NCBI GenBank assembly: GCA_910577565.1
Contig: CAJTNJ010000001.1
Coordinates: 1-64,000 of the forward strand
Source: an uncultured Oscillospiraceae bacterium
Lineage (GTDB): Bacteria; Bacillota; Clostridia; Oscillospirales; Ruminococcaceae
Reading direction: 5' to 3'
Length of the DNA: 64,000 nt
The position numbers and the translations under genes are program-made. Shown piece after piece: positions 8,006 through 16,837 of the stretch (position 1 is the stretch's first letter; each line of letters opens with the position of its first letter). The notes beneath the pieces were generated by a model, which ran no database searches, was not told where the DNA came from, and was given only the letters and a program-made list of their open reading frames with translations.

Positions 8006-9652
8006 ATGATTATTGTTAAAGGAATTTCTGCTTCAGAAGGGATTTCTATTGGTAAGATAAAAAAGATAGATGCCTTTCAACAAGAGTTTAAAAAAGAAGC
8101 TAAAAATAGCAAAAATGAAGAAATTGCACGTTTTGAAAAAGCAAAAAAAGATGCTATAGAAAAAATATATAGCATGGTAGAGAATATGGATTCTTTGGGC
8201 AAAGATCAAATTGAAATTTTTGAAATACATACCAGCATGATGGAGGATCCTGACTTTAATGATTATATTTTAAATGGGATAAATAGTGAAAACTGGTCCG
8301 CAGAGTATGCGGTTAAGTCTGCTCAAAAAGAATTTATGAATATGTTTAGCATGATGGATGACGAATATATGAAAGAGCGTGCGGCTGATGTTAAAGATAT
8401 CTCTCAGCAGATATTGAGTTTTCTTACAGAAAAAAGTTTTGATGATAGATTAGCTGATGATTTTATAATAGGCGCAGAAAATTTAACTCCAAGTGAGACT
8501 ATTTCTATTGACAAAGATAGGTTATTAGGCTTTTTTACCAAAAAAGGTTCTGCAGCTTCACATTCATCCATTTTAGCAAGGACGTTGGCTATTCCAGCAA
8601 TTGTTGATATCGGTGATGATTACGATGATGTTAAAAATGACGATATGGCAATTATTGATGGTTTTGAAGGAATATTAATAGTTAATCCAGACAAACAGAC
8701 AATTAAAGAATATGAAGCTAAGTTGGCAGATTTAAATGAAAAAAATGAAGCTTATAGCCAATTAAAGCATGAGCAAGCTGTTACTATTGATGGACTGGTT
8801 GTTGAGATTAATGCTAATATCGGAAACATTTCGGATTGTGATATGGCAATTCAAAATGGCGCAGATGGGATAGGGCTTTTTAGAAGTGAATTTATTTACC
8901 TTAACTCACATGACTATCCAACAGAGGAAAATTTGTTTGATTCTTATAAAACTGTTCTTGAGAAAATGGATAATAAAAGGGTTGTCATAAGAACATTGGA
9001 TATAGGTGCAGATAAGCGTGTGGACTATTTTGGACTTGCCAAAGAAGATAATCCCGCACTTGGATATCGCGCCATTAGAATATGTTTAAATGAGCAGGAA
9101 ATTTTTTATACTCAGCTTAGAGCGCTGTATCGTGCATCTGTTTTTGGAAAACTTGCTATAATGTTTCCAATGATTGTGTCGGTAGATGAAGTGCGAAAAG
9201 CTAAAATGGTTATAGAGAAAGTTAAGCGAGATTTAGATGCCAAAGGCATACTATATTCTAAAGATATAGAAATTGGCATAATGATTGAGACGCCGGCTTC
9301 TGTTATGGTTAGTGATTTGCTTGCTAAAGAAGTTGATTTTTTCAGCGTCGGTACTAACGATTTAACTCAATATACAATGGCTGCTGACAGGATGAATAGT
9401 AAAGTTGCATATTTATATGATGCTTCTAATATTGCTGTTCTTAGGATGATTAAAATTGCAACAGATAATGCTCATGCTCAAGGAAAATGGATAGGTGTTT
9501 GCGGTGACAGCGCGGCCGATTCAAAGGTAATTCCTTATCTTCTTGCTATGGGTATTGATGAGTTGTCAATGTCCCCAGGAATTGTTCCAAAGGTAAAGGA
9601 TATTATAAGAAAATTTGATATTAAAAATTTAAAGAAAAACTACGGCATATAG
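8006..9652 (+). CDS. ptsI: PTS enzyme I (phosphoenolpyruvate-protein phosphotransferase)
   Basis: Enzyme I starts the PTS by taking phosphate from phosphoenolpyruvate and passing it to HPr. The 548-residue length is close to the family norm of about 570. The phosphohistidine motif reads KKGSAASHSSILART (His near 186; the usual form is GGRTSHSAIMAR). The C-terminal PEP-binding barrel has GADGIGLFRSEF, RTLDIGADK, GIMIETPASV, FSVGTNDLTQY and the Cys loop GVCGDSAAD. It follows ptsG by 21 bases. Placement of ptsI after the permease, not next to ptsH, is less common than ptsHI. Confidence 0.97.
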   Translation: MIIVKGISASEGISIGKIKKIDAFQQEFKKEAKNSKNEEIARFEKAKKDAIEKIYSMVENMDSLGKDQIEIFEIHTSMMEDPDFNDYILNGINSENWSAEYAVKSAQKEFMNMFSMMDDEYMKERAADVKDISQQILSFLTEKSFDDRLADDFIIGAENLTPSETISIDKDRLLGFFTKKGSAASHSSILARTLAIPAIVDIGDDYDDVKNDDMAIIDGFEGILIVNPDKQTIKEYEAKLADLNEKNEAYSQLKHEQAVTIDGLVVEINANIGNISDCDMAIQNGADGIGLFRSEFIYLNSHDYPTEENLFDSYKTVLEKMDNKRVVIRTLDIGADKRVDYFGLAKEDNPALGYRAIRICLNEQEIFYTQLRALYRASVFGKLAIMFPMIVSVDEVRKAKMVIEKVKRDLDAKGILYSKDIEIGIMIETPASVMVSDLLAKEVDFFSVGTNDLTQYTMAADRMNSKVAYLYDASNIAVLRMIKIATDNAHAQGKWIGVCGDSAADSKVIPYLLAMGIDELSMSPGIVPKVKDIIRKFDIKNLKKNYGI

Positions 9653-9714
9653 TCATAATAAACTGTTTACAAAATAAAAACAAAAATTTTATTGCAAAGA
9701 AGGAGTGTAAATTA

Positions 9715-10191
9715 ATGTTTGATTTTATGAAAAAGAAGTCATTTAAGATTTTTTCACCATTTGCAGGATTGTGCATACCTATCGAAGAAGTGAAGGACGA
9801 TGTTTTTTCTCAGAAGATACTTGGGGACGGAATTGGTTTTAAACCAACACAAGGTGAGGTTCTATCACCTGTTGACGGAAAAATAATTCAAGTGGTTGAA
9901 ACCAGCCATGCACTTGGTATAGAAACAAATAATGGTATTGAAATATTATTGCATCTTGGAATTAACACAGTTTCGCTTAAAGGTGAAGGATTTAAGGTGT
10001 TTGTAAAAGAAGGCGATAAGGTCCTAAGAGGCCAAAAAATAATGGAAATGGATATTGATTTTGTTGAGTCAAAAGGTTTTAACACTGATTCTGTTTTAAT
10101 AATCACAAACGGTGATAACATAAAAGAGTTTGAAAAATATCCCGGTGAAGTGATAAAAGGTGAAACAATTGTTGCTTCGGTTAAATTATAA
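9715..10191 (+). CDS. crr: PTS glucose-type EIIA component
   Basis: A 158-residue soluble EIIA of the Crr family, which relays phosphate from HPr to EIIB. The two active-site histidines are visible: His65 in SHALGIETNNG and His80 in EILLHLGINTV, the latter being the phosphorylated residue by homology. SPVDGKIIQV and FVKEGDKVLRGQKI are standard. An AAGGAGTG ribosome binding site precedes the ATG. It completes the PTS operon, so one transcript encodes a full phosphorelay and permease. Confidence 0.95.
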   Translation: MFDFMKKKSFKIFSPFAGLCIPIEEVKDDVFSQKILGDGIGFKPTQGEVLSPVDGKIIQVVETSHALGIETNNGIEILLHLGINTVSLKGEGFKVFVKEGDKVLRGQKIMEMDIDFVESKGFNTDSVLIITNGDNIKEFEKYPGEVIKGETIVASVKL

Positions 10192-10330
10192 TTTTAAAAG
10201 ATTACTTTGTAAAAATTTTATATATAATATAATTTATTTGCATCATTATATTGGTTCCATTTGATATAGGACATTATATAATATTTAAAATTTAGTGTTT
10301 TTCTTTTATTTAACTTTTAGATAATAAAAA

Positions 10331-10359
10331 AACAATAGTAACAAAAGGTTACTATTGTT
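10331..10359 (-). terminator. Terminator after tRNA-Arg
   Basis: AACAATAGTAAC and GTTACTATTGTT form a perfect 12-bp stem around a 5-base loop. On the minus strand the stem is followed by a run of T, just 3' of the tRNA gene. It may also act as the end of the opposing PTS operon, though the plus-strand tail is not U-rich. Confidence 0.85.
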
Positions 10360-10360
10360 A

Positions 10361-10437
10361 TGGTGCGCCCGGCAGAATTCGAATCTGTGACCTTTGGAGT
10401 CGGAGTCCAATGCTCTATCCAACTGAGCTACGGGCGC
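10361..10437 (-). tRNA. tRNA-Arg (anticodon CCG)
   Basis: The reverse complement folds as a standard tRNA. The 5' acceptor GCGCCCG pairs with CGGGCGC, the D-arm is GCTCAGTTGGATAGAGC, the anticodon stem TTGGA/TCCAA encloses loop CTCCGAC with anticodon CCG (reads CGG), and the T-arm contains GATTCGAATTC. The 3' CCA is encoded. It stands alone between the PTS operon and panD. Confidence 0.95.
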
Positions 10438-10494
10438 ATAAAATAAAAATAATATATCATAAGCAATATAAAATTAAGCGGATATTTATATTGC

Positions 10495-10878
10495 TTATTT
10501 TATCTCTCCATGATTTTCTTTTTTCGATTTTTCTATTATTTCATTTTCATTGTTTACAAATACGATTTTTGGGTTATATTTCCTGGTTTCTTCTTTTGAT
10601 ATGTTCGCATAAGACATTATAATTATTTTGTCGCCTACTTGAACGCGTCGTGCTGCTGCGCCGTTTAAACATATTAAACCAGAGCCACGAGCACCTTGTA
10701 TAACGTATGTGATAAATCTTTCTCCATTTTCAATATCCACAATATGCACTTGTTCGTATTCGAACAAATCAGCGGCGTCCATAAGGTTTTTATCTATAGT
10801 TATGCTACCCACATAATTTAGATTAGATTGCATAACGGTAGCTCTGTGAATTTTGCTTTTTAATATAGTAAGTTCCAT
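10495..10878 (-). CDS. panD: Aspartate 1-decarboxylase proenzyme
   Basis: Makes beta-alanine from aspartate for pantothenate synthesis. The 127-residue length matches the family. The self-cleavage site is NYVGSITID: cleavage between Gly24 and Ser25 generates the pyruvoyl cofactor. The N-terminal KSKIHRATVM, catalytic Tyr in FITYVIQG and NGAAARRVQVGDKIIIM are typical. It is the last gene of the panB-panC-panD operon, about 80 bases after panC. Confidence 0.97.
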   Translation of the reverse strand: MELTILKSKIHRATVMQSNLNYVGSITIDKNLMDAADLFEYEQVHIVDIENGERFITYVIQGARGSGLICLNGAAARRVQVGDKIIIMSYANISKEETRKYNPKIVFVNNENEIIEKSKKENHGEIK

Positions 10879-10957
10879 GGTAATTCCTCATTTTTATAAA
10901 TATTTTGGAGTATCATATTATATTTTAAATTTTTTCTTGCACTTTTGGGTATTTTAT

Positions 10958-11800
10958 TCATATTATAAAGTTGTCTATTAAACGAGTATTTCCAATATAA
11001 ACTGCGATTGCGCATAAACTAGATTTTTTTATAGTATCTATTGGTTGCAGATTGTTTAAATCGACAAACTCAATATAGTCTATTTTAGCAAGTGTCTGAT
11101 TTGAGATTAGATTTGACATTGAATTTTTTATAAAACTGATTTTGCATTCGCCGTTATTTATAAGTTCTTTTGCAAGTTTTAAAGACTGACTTAAACAAGT
11201 TGCTGCTTTTCTTTCTTCTTTGTTAAGGTAAGAATTTCTGGAACTAATTGCAATGCCGTCAGGTTCTCTTATTATTGGGCAGCCTACAATTTCCAAATCA
11301 AAATTAAGATCTCGCACCATCTTTTTCACAACAGAAAGTTGTTGAGCGTCTTTTTGACCGAAGTAAGCTTTATTGGGTTTTATAATGTTAAATAGTTTAG
11401 CAAGAACGGTACATACACCTTGAAAGTGATTGGGTCTGCTTCTACCACATAAATTATTTGTTAAATAGTTAACGTTCACATAGGTATAATAGTCGCTTGG
11501 ATACATTTCTTCTGCGGTTGGAAAGAATATGAGATCTACTAAAGCATCTTCGCATTTTTGACGATCGGCATCAAAATCTCTAGGATAAGTTGAAAGATCT
11601 TCCTTAGGTCCGAACTGAGTTGGATTAACAAAGATACTTACGACTGTTTTGTTATTTTCCATATGCGATTTTTTAATGAGGCTTAAATGACCATCATGCA
11701 GATATCCCATGGTTGGTACAAAACCTATACTAAAATTTTGACTTTTCCACTTAGATATTATTTCTCTTGTCTCGTTTATGTTATTAGATATTTTTGTCAT
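10958..11800 (-). CDS. panC: Pantothenate synthetase
   Basis: Joins pantoate and beta-alanine with ATP to form pantothenate. The 280-residue protein has the nucleotidyltransferase signature PTMGYLHDGHLSLI, SIFVNPTQFGPKEDL, FGQKDAQQ for pantoate binding, and the KMSKS-like ISSRNSYL. It lies 20 bases after panB, with an AAGAAGG ribosome binding site in the gap. Confidence 0.97.
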   Translation of the reverse strand: MTKISNNINETREIISKWKSQNFSIGFVPTMGYLHDGHLSLIKKSHMENNKTVVSIFVNPTQFGPKEDLSTYPRDFDADRQKCEDALVDLIFFPTAEEMYPSDYYTYVNVNYLTNNLCGRSRPNHFQGVCTVLAKLFNIIKPNKAYFGQKDAQQLSVVKKMVRDLNFDLEIVGCPIIREPDGIAISSRNSYLNKEERKAATCLSQSLKLAKELINNGECKISFIKNSMSNLISNQTLAKIDYIEFVDLNNLQPIDTIKKSSLCAIAVYIGNTRLIDNFII

Positions 11801-11820
11801 CTATTAAATACCTTCTTTTA

Positions 11821-12657
11821 TTACATTTCTTCATTAAGTTTATCTATAATTTCTTTATCAATTTTAAAAATATGTTCGTCGGAAGGAAAGCCGGAAGACT
11901 TTACTTCGTTTATATATTCAACAAAAGCTTTTTTCATCATATCTCCAATTTTAGCATACTGCTTAACAAACTTTGGCTTAAAACCATCGTAGATTGATAG
12001 CATATCTTGGTAAACAAGAACTTGGCCATCGCAGCCGGGGCCGGCACCTATGCCTATCGTAGGCACTGTTACAGTTTTGGTTATTAATTCTGCAAGGTCA
12101 GATGGTACGCATTCTAAAAGTATTGCGAATGCGCCTGCTTTTTCTAATGCTAAGGCATCTTCTATAAGCTTTTTAGCAGTTTTATATTCTTTGCCTTGTA
12201 CACTATAACCACCTAATTTATGAAGTGATTGAGGCGTTAAACCTATATGGCCCATCACAGGAATAGATGCTTTTGCAATAGCTTCAACTTGAGGACAAAC
12301 TTCTTTACCACCTTCTAGTTTTAAAGCCTCAGCATTGCCTTCTTTGACCAACCTGCCTGCATTAATCAGTGCATCATGTACAGATGTTTGGTAAGACATA
12401 AATGGCATATCAGCAATTATCAAAGCATTTGAAGCGCCATTTGTAACAGCTTTTGTGTGGTGTATCATATCATCCACAGTAACAGGCAATGTGTTATCAT
12501 AACCAAGCATAACCATGCCCAATGAGTCGCCGACTAATATGCAGTCAATTCCGACGTCATCCATAAGTTTGGCGGTGCAATAGTCATATGCAGTAAGCAT
12601 GGTAATTTTGTTATTATTTTCCTTTTGTTTTTGAATTGTAATTACCGTATTTTTCAT
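11821..12657 (-). CDS. panB: 3-methyl-2-oxobutanoate hydroxymethyltransferase
   Basis: The first committed step of pantothenate synthesis: ketoisovalerate plus methylene-tetrahydrofolate to ketopantoate. The 278-residue sequence shows LTAYDYCTAKLMDDVGID, VGDSLGMVMLGY with the metal-binding Asp, KLEGG, GHIGLTPQ and GIGAGPGCDGQVLV. GGAGGG lies 11 bases before the ATG. It heads panBCD; panE is not in the window, so ketopantoate reduction must be encoded elsewhere or done by another reductase. Confidence 0.97.
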   Translation of the reverse strand: MKNTVITIQKQKENNNKITMLTAYDYCTAKLMDDVGIDCILVGDSLGMVMLGYDNTLPVTVDDMIHHTKAVTNGASNALIIADMPFMSYQTSVHDALINAGRLVKEGNAEALKLEGGKEVCPQVEAIAKASIPVMGHIGLTPQSLHKLGGYSVQGKEYKTAKKLIEDALALEKAGAFAILLECVPSDLAELITKTVTVPTIGIGAGPGCDGQVLVYQDMLSIYDGFKPKFVKQYAKIGDMMKKAFVEYINEVKSSGFPSDEHIFKIDKEIIDKLNEEM

Positions 12658-12790
12658 ATTATATTTGCCCTCCGTTAAAATTTTAGCAAATAATTTTGTT
12701 AATGATTATATGTTTTGACATGCTATAATTTTAACATAAATTTATAGATATGTCACTAAATAATTTAAGATAATATGGTGTCTAAATTAT

Positions 12791-12848
12791 TTAAAGTAAC
12801 GCCTCATAATAGCAAAAAACGGCTGCTAAAATAGCAAAAAAGAAAAAA
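12791..12848 (-). repeat. IS end repeat shared with the IS5-like element
   Basis: Read on the minus strand, this matches the right end of the IS5-family element (31740-31798) over nearly 60 bases, including the block CTATTTTAGCAGCCGTTTTT, ending at a TTAA in both places. Here it lies at the 3' end of an IS1-like remnant, not an IS5 transposase. It may be a solo IS end left by deletion, or a separate small repeat used by both elements. Confidence 0.6.
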
Positions 12849-13635
12849 TCAGATTTAAGTGAAGGATACAAAAACTTATTTAAGCTTCGTTTTCCTCTTC
12901 TTAAAATCTCTGCTTCTCTTATTGACTTTCTTCCTTGCTAAGGCAAATTGATTAAAAGCATGAACAAATATTTTAAAGACAAATTTTGCAGTATCTATTT
13001 ATCACAAAAACACTTGGATTTCCTCAAAGATGCTATATAATGCCTTAAGTCTGAATTTGCTCCTTCTACGATGTAAATCTCACTTTTATTTTTTATTGAT
13101 GTATGAGTTTCATAATAGCATACTGCAGAATATGCAATAGAATAATAATACTTTGCCTTTGGTGATTTGTCTACAAGCTTTTGTATCTTATCACTACTTT
13201 TGTCATATGCTACATCATATCCTACTATTTGCCTCGGTTTTCTTTTTACAAACGTTATCAGATGATTTTTATTTTTTTCTCTCTACATAACTGTAAAGTT
13301 CGTTCATTTCTATTATTTTTCTCTCTCATTGGCTGCATTTTCTTCTGTTTCCTTCGCATATTTCTTTATCAAATATATGCACATATTTTTCCCTATTCAT
13401 AATATCATCCCTACTGCTATTCCACTGTTCCTTTACATATATAATAGTTTCTTTATTTCTTTGATATAACTTCATCCTTTTTGATGTGACGTATATTCTT
13501 TTCTACAGTGTTTGCACTTATACCTTTGGGCTTCCTGCCTTTGTTTTTCTTGCTTTTACTTGTTGGTTTTCTTTTTTACATCTTTCACATTTCATTTCCT
13601 TTCTGCATCTTATATACTCTTTTTGGGCACTCCCC
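12849..13635 (-). pseudogene. IS1-like transposase, heavily degraded
   Basis: Minus-strand frames give, in order, MKCERCKKENQQ and, after a frameshift, YKCKHCR (zinc finger, about 13500-13600); IIEMNELYSYVERK (about 13290-13320); ITFVKRKPRQIVGYDVAYDKSS; SEIYIVEGANSDLRHYIASL; and a C-terminal LNKFLYPSLKSDFFFF near 12850. Several frameshifts and stops break it. The order matches IS1-like DDE transposases. GGGGAGTGCCCAAA at about 13623-13636 marks the upstream end, as in the copy at 1-366. Two ORFs of 63 and 73 codons on the plus strand here are only antisense to the remnant. Confidence 0.75.
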
Positions 13636-13649
13636 ATTCTAACTGGTTA

Positions 13650-13678
13650 TAGACATTATATAAGATATATTATATAAT
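13650..13678 (+). promoter_or_regulatory. Probable sigma-A promoter of fabV
   Basis: TAGACA (13650-13655) and a perfect TATAAT (13673-13678) with exactly 17 bases between. It lies 40 bases before the fabV start and directly beside the terminal sequence of the IS1-like remnant, so the insertion may have shaped the promoter region. Confidence 0.6.
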
Positions 13679-13717
13679 TATAAAGTAAAATGATATTAAT
13701 TAGGAGTGTGAACATTA

Positions 13718-14869
13718 ATGGTAGTTAAACCAAAAGTTCGTGGGTTTATATGCACTACAGCTCATCCAAAAGGATGTATGGCATATGTAAAAAAACAAAT
13801 TAATTATATAAAATCAAAACAAAAATTTAATTGCCCAAAAAAAGTTTTAGTAATTGGTTGCTCAACGGGTTATGGCCTTGCATCTAGAATTGCATGCGCT
13901 TTTGGAGGCGATGCATCAACAATTGGTGTTATGTTTGAACATCCTTGCAGCGGTAAACGTACTGCAACCGCCGGCTGGTATAACACCGCAGCTTTTGAAA
14001 AATTTGCACAAAAACAAGGACTATATGCCAAAACTATTAACGGTGATGCTTTTTCTTCTGACGTAAAACAACAGACTATAGATATTATAAAATCGGATTT
14101 AGATAAAGTAGATATGGTTATTTACAGCTTAGCAGCACCAAGAAGAACCATGTCTGACGGTACAACAGTTTCATCTGTATTAAAAACGGTTGGTAAGCAA
14201 TATACAAATAAAACAATTGATCTAAAAGATAATACAGTGAGTGAGATAACTATACATTCTGCAACACCACAAGAAATAGAGGACACAATAAAAGTTATGG
14301 GAGGCGAAGATTGGAAAGATTGGATTTCTGCTCTTAAAAATGCAAATGCTATTGAAGATGATGCCATAACTGTTGCCTATTCTTATATTGGTCCAGAACT
14401 TACCTTCCCAATTTATGCTGAAGGTACAATAGGTATGGCAAAAAAACATTTACTTCAAACCTCTAATGAAATAACCAAAGAATTTGACAACATTAAAGCT
14501 TATGTTTCAGTAAACAAAGCCCTTGTAACTCAATCAAGTGCAGCTATACCAATTGTTCCACTTTATATAACAATACTTTATAAAGTAATGAAAGAAAAAA
14601 GTCTTCACGAAGGTTGCATTGAACAAATGTACAGATTATTTGGCAAAAATTTAGCACTAAAACCAAATCTAGATGCAAAAGGTAGAATAAGACTCGATGA
14701 CTATGAACTAAGACCGGATGTTCAAGAAAAAGTAACGTTAGCATGGAACAAAATAAAAAGTGATAACGTAAATGAATTTGCCGACATAAAAGGATATTGG
14801 AACGAATTTTATGAAATGTTCGGATTTGGCCTTCCAAATGTTGATTATAACGAAGATGTTGAAATATAA
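13718..14869 (+). CDS. fabV: Trans-2-enoyl-CoA/enoyl-ACP reductase, FabV (TER) type
   Basis: An NADH-dependent enoyl reductase of the FabV/TER family, 383 residues against a usual 390-400. Visible are the family N-terminus VKPKVRGFICTTAHPKGC, the cofactor loop VIGCSTGYGLASR, the NGDAF segment, SLAAPRR, and the catalytic Y-x8-K motif with Tyr233 and Lys242 in IYAEGTIGMAKK. Homologs act either in fatty-acid elongation or in crotonyl-CoA reduction for butyrate or butanol formation; no other genes of either pathway are nearby, so the choice is open. FabV enzymes often resist triclosan. The RBS TAGGAG is well placed, and the gene appears to be a single transcription unit. Confidence 0.93.
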   Translation: MVVKPKVRGFICTTAHPKGCMAYVKKQINYIKSKQKFNCPKKVLVIGCSTGYGLASRIACAFGGDASTIGVMFEHPCSGKRTATAGWYNTAAFEKFAQKQGLYAKTINGDAFSSDVKQQTIDIIKSDLDKVDMVIYSLAAPRRTMSDGTTVSSVLKTVGKQYTNKTIDLKDNTVSEITIHSATPQEIEDTIKVMGGEDWKDWISALKNANAIEDDAITVAYSYIGPELTFPIYAEGTIGMAKKHLLQTSNEITKEFDNIKAYVSVNKALVTQSSAAIPIVPLYITILYKVMKEKSLHEGCIEQMYRLFGKNLALKPNLDAKGRIRLDDYELRPDVQEKVTLAWNKIKSDNVNEFADIKGYWNEFYEMFGFGLPNVDYNEDVEI

Positions 14870-15278
14870 GTAGATATTAAAAGCATAATATAATTTAAGT
14901 TTATATTATATATTAAATAATGTATAATTCTATAAAAATAGTTCTTCAAATAACCCTAAATAATATTTGTTTTTTTTATTACAACTTATTTTTAATTCTT
15001 CTATTAAATAAATTTTTATATTCTATACATTTTTATAAACCTAACTAAAATTAAATTTGGCAGCATATATATTTATTGTAGTTAAAATGTATTCCACTAA
15101 TAATCAATATCTAATTCTCTACCAGAAAATATTTTCTAAAGCCTAAATTATAACAATAGTGTCACGTTAACAAAAATTATTGACATTGTTGTTATTTTAT
15201 TTTTATCTAACATATAATGATCTTGTATTATTAACTACAATATTGGAAAAATCATATACTAAATTAGGAGTGATAGAC
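14870..15278. other. Intergenic region between fabV and dpaA
   Basis: AT-rich DNA with no supportable gene. An imperfect inverted repeat (AACAATAGTGTCA at about 15152-15164 against TGACATTGTTGTT near 15181-15193) precedes a T-rich stretch and could be a weak terminator or operator. A sporulation (sigma-K) promoter would be expected for dpaA; CATATAAT near 15210 is a possible -10 but no convincing -35 could be assigned. Confidence 0.4.
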
Positions 15279-16133
15279 TTGTTATTTGACTTTGCATTAA
15301 TTGGCGGAGATGAAAGATTAACATATATGGCAGAAAATTTAAGTGATATGAAATATAATGTAACAACATATTGCTTAGATGTAAAAGAACAAAAAACAAA
15401 CGTTTTTGCTGCTAAATCATTAAAAGATGCCATAGAATCTGCAAAAGTTTTAATTTGTCCTACACCTTTCACTTTTGATAATAAAACTATAGTTTCTAAA
15501 GCGTTAAATTGTGTTTTGTCAATTGAAGAGTTTAAAAATAATATAACAAAAAATAATATTCTTTTTGCAGGTTGCATCCCAAAAGAAATTTTAGATATAT
15601 GCAAACAAAAAAATATAACGGTTTATGATTATATGGAAAATAATCATCTAGCTATTTACAATTCCATAGCAACAGCCGAGGGTGCAATAGCTGAAGCCAT
15701 TATAAACCAACCAACCAACTTGCATTTAAGTAATTGTTTAGTGCTTGGATTTGGAAGGTGTGCAAAAACACTCGCGAATAAGCTTAAAGGGCTTTTGGCA
15801 AAAGTTTCAATATGCGCAATAGATGAAGACTCAAGATCAGAGGCAAACGCTTATGGATATAACTCATTTGATTTTAGTCAATTAAAAAACAAAATTAAAG
15901 ACTTTAAATATATTTTTAACACCATACCCTCTATTATCCTTGATGAAAACATTCTTCCATTTGTAGACAGTGATGTTTTTATTTTGGATATCGCTCGAGG
16001 AGTAGATATGGATTTTTGTAAAGATAAACACATTAATGCTAAACTAAGCTTGGGAATACCGGGAAGATTTTCACCTAAATCTTCAGCAGATGCTTTGACA
16101 AATCTAACTTTAAAAATAATAAATGAAACTTAA
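15279..16133 (+). CDS. dpaA: Dipicolinate synthase subunit A
   Basis: With DpaB it oxidises dihydrodipicolinate to dipicolinic acid, the calcium chelator of the spore core, in the mother cell. From TTG 15279 (TAGGAG 8 bases upstream) the protein is 284 residues and begins MLFDFALIGGDERLTYMAE, matching the start of DpaA proteins; the longer frame from 15182 adds an unrelated hydrophobic stretch. The NAD(P)-binding loop LVLGFGRCAKTLANKL is near residue 155, with CIPKEI and LGIPGRFSPKSSADAL also typical. dpaB follows by 24 bases. Confidence 0.92.
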   Translation: MLFDFALIGGDERLTYMAENLSDMKYNVTTYCLDVKEQKTNVFAAKSLKDAIESAKVLICPTPFTFDNKTIVSKALNCVLSIEEFKNNITKNNILFAGCIPKEILDICKQKNITVYDYMENNHLAIYNSIATAEGAIAEAIINQPTNLHLSNCLVLGFGRCAKTLANKLKGLLAKVSICAIDEDSRSEANAYGYNSFDFSQLKNKIKDFKYIFNTIPSIILDENILPFVDSDVFILDIARGVDMDFCKDKHINAKLSLGIPGRFSPKSSADALTNLTLKIINET

Positions 16134-16157
16134 AGCAAATATAAAAGGAGGGTTATC

Positions 16158-16736
16158 ATGTCACTAGAAGGTAAAAAGATCGGTGTTGCCTATACCGGAT
16201 CGTTTTGTACTTTTGACAAAACATTCAAAGAACTTGAAAATCTAACAAAGACAGGTGCGGACGTTCAAACCATATTCTCCTATAACTCTCAAAAAATAGA
16301 TAGTCGTTTTGGCAATGCAAATAACTTTATAGATAAAGCAGAACAAATCACAAAAAATAAACCTATATTATCAATTGAAGATTCAGAACCTATTGGCCCC
16401 AAAAGTTTATTGGATATTTTGGTTATTATGCCTTGTACCGGAAATACTATAGCAAAACTTGCTAATGCAATAACAGATACTCCGGCGCTCATGGCAGCAA
16501 AAGCACATCTAAGAAACCAAAAGCCTCTACTAATTTCAATATCAACAAATGACGCTCTTGGCATGAGTATGAAAAATATTGGTATGCTTCTTAATGCTAA
16601 AAATATATATTTTGTACCATTCGGTCAAGACGATCCAAATAAGAAGCCAAACTCTATGATAGCTCATACAGAGCTTTTGATACCATCTATAGAAGAAGCT
16701 TTAATTGGTAAACAAATTCAACCAATAATAAAATAA
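16158..16736 (+). CDS. dpaB: Dipicolinate synthase subunit B
   Basis: A 192-residue flavoprotein-like subunit of dipicolinate synthase (SpoVFB). It shows the family start KIGVAYTGSFCTF, LVIMPCTGNTIAKLANAITDTPALMAAKAHLRN in the flavin-binding fold, and FVPFGQDDPNKKPNSM. An excellent ribosome binding site, AAAGGAGGG, precedes the ATG. Both subunits being intact indicates the organism can make spore dipicolinate. A terminator follows. Confidence 0.94.
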   Translation: MSLEGKKIGVAYTGSFCTFDKTFKELENLTKTGADVQTIFSYNSQKIDSRFGNANNFIDKAEQITKNKPILSIEDSEPIGPKSLLDILVIMPCTGNTIAKLANAITDTPALMAAKAHLRNQKPLLISISTNDALGMSMKNIGMLLNAKNIYFVPFGQDDPNKKPNSMIAHTELLIPSIEEALIGKQIQPIIK

Positions 16737-16754
16737 GCCATTATAAAATATTAA

Positions 16755-16800
16755 AATAGTGGCTGGTTAAATTAAAATTAAAGATCAGTCACTATTTTTT
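16755..16800 (+). terminator. Terminator of the dpaAB operon
   Basis: AATAGTGGCTGG pairs with TCAGTCACTATT around an 18-20-base AT-rich loop, followed by TTTTTT. Confidence 0.8.
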
Positions 16801-16837
16801 ATTTAATTTATTACATATAAATAATGGGGTGTTAAAC

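Noticed and set aside
10410..10622. Plus-strand ORF of 70 codons
   Set aside because: It overlaps the tRNA-Arg gene and runs antisense to panD; no support as a gene.
13181..13677. Two plus-strand ORFs of 73 and 63 codons
   Set aside because: They are antisense to the decayed IS1-like transposase, are rich in Phe, Tyr, Ile and Cys, and lack ribosome binding sites.
15180..15278. N-terminal extension of DpaA from the upstream TTG
   Set aside because: The extra residues are hydrophobic and unlike DpaA, and no ribosome binding site precedes them; TTG 15279 with TAGGAG gives the expected start.
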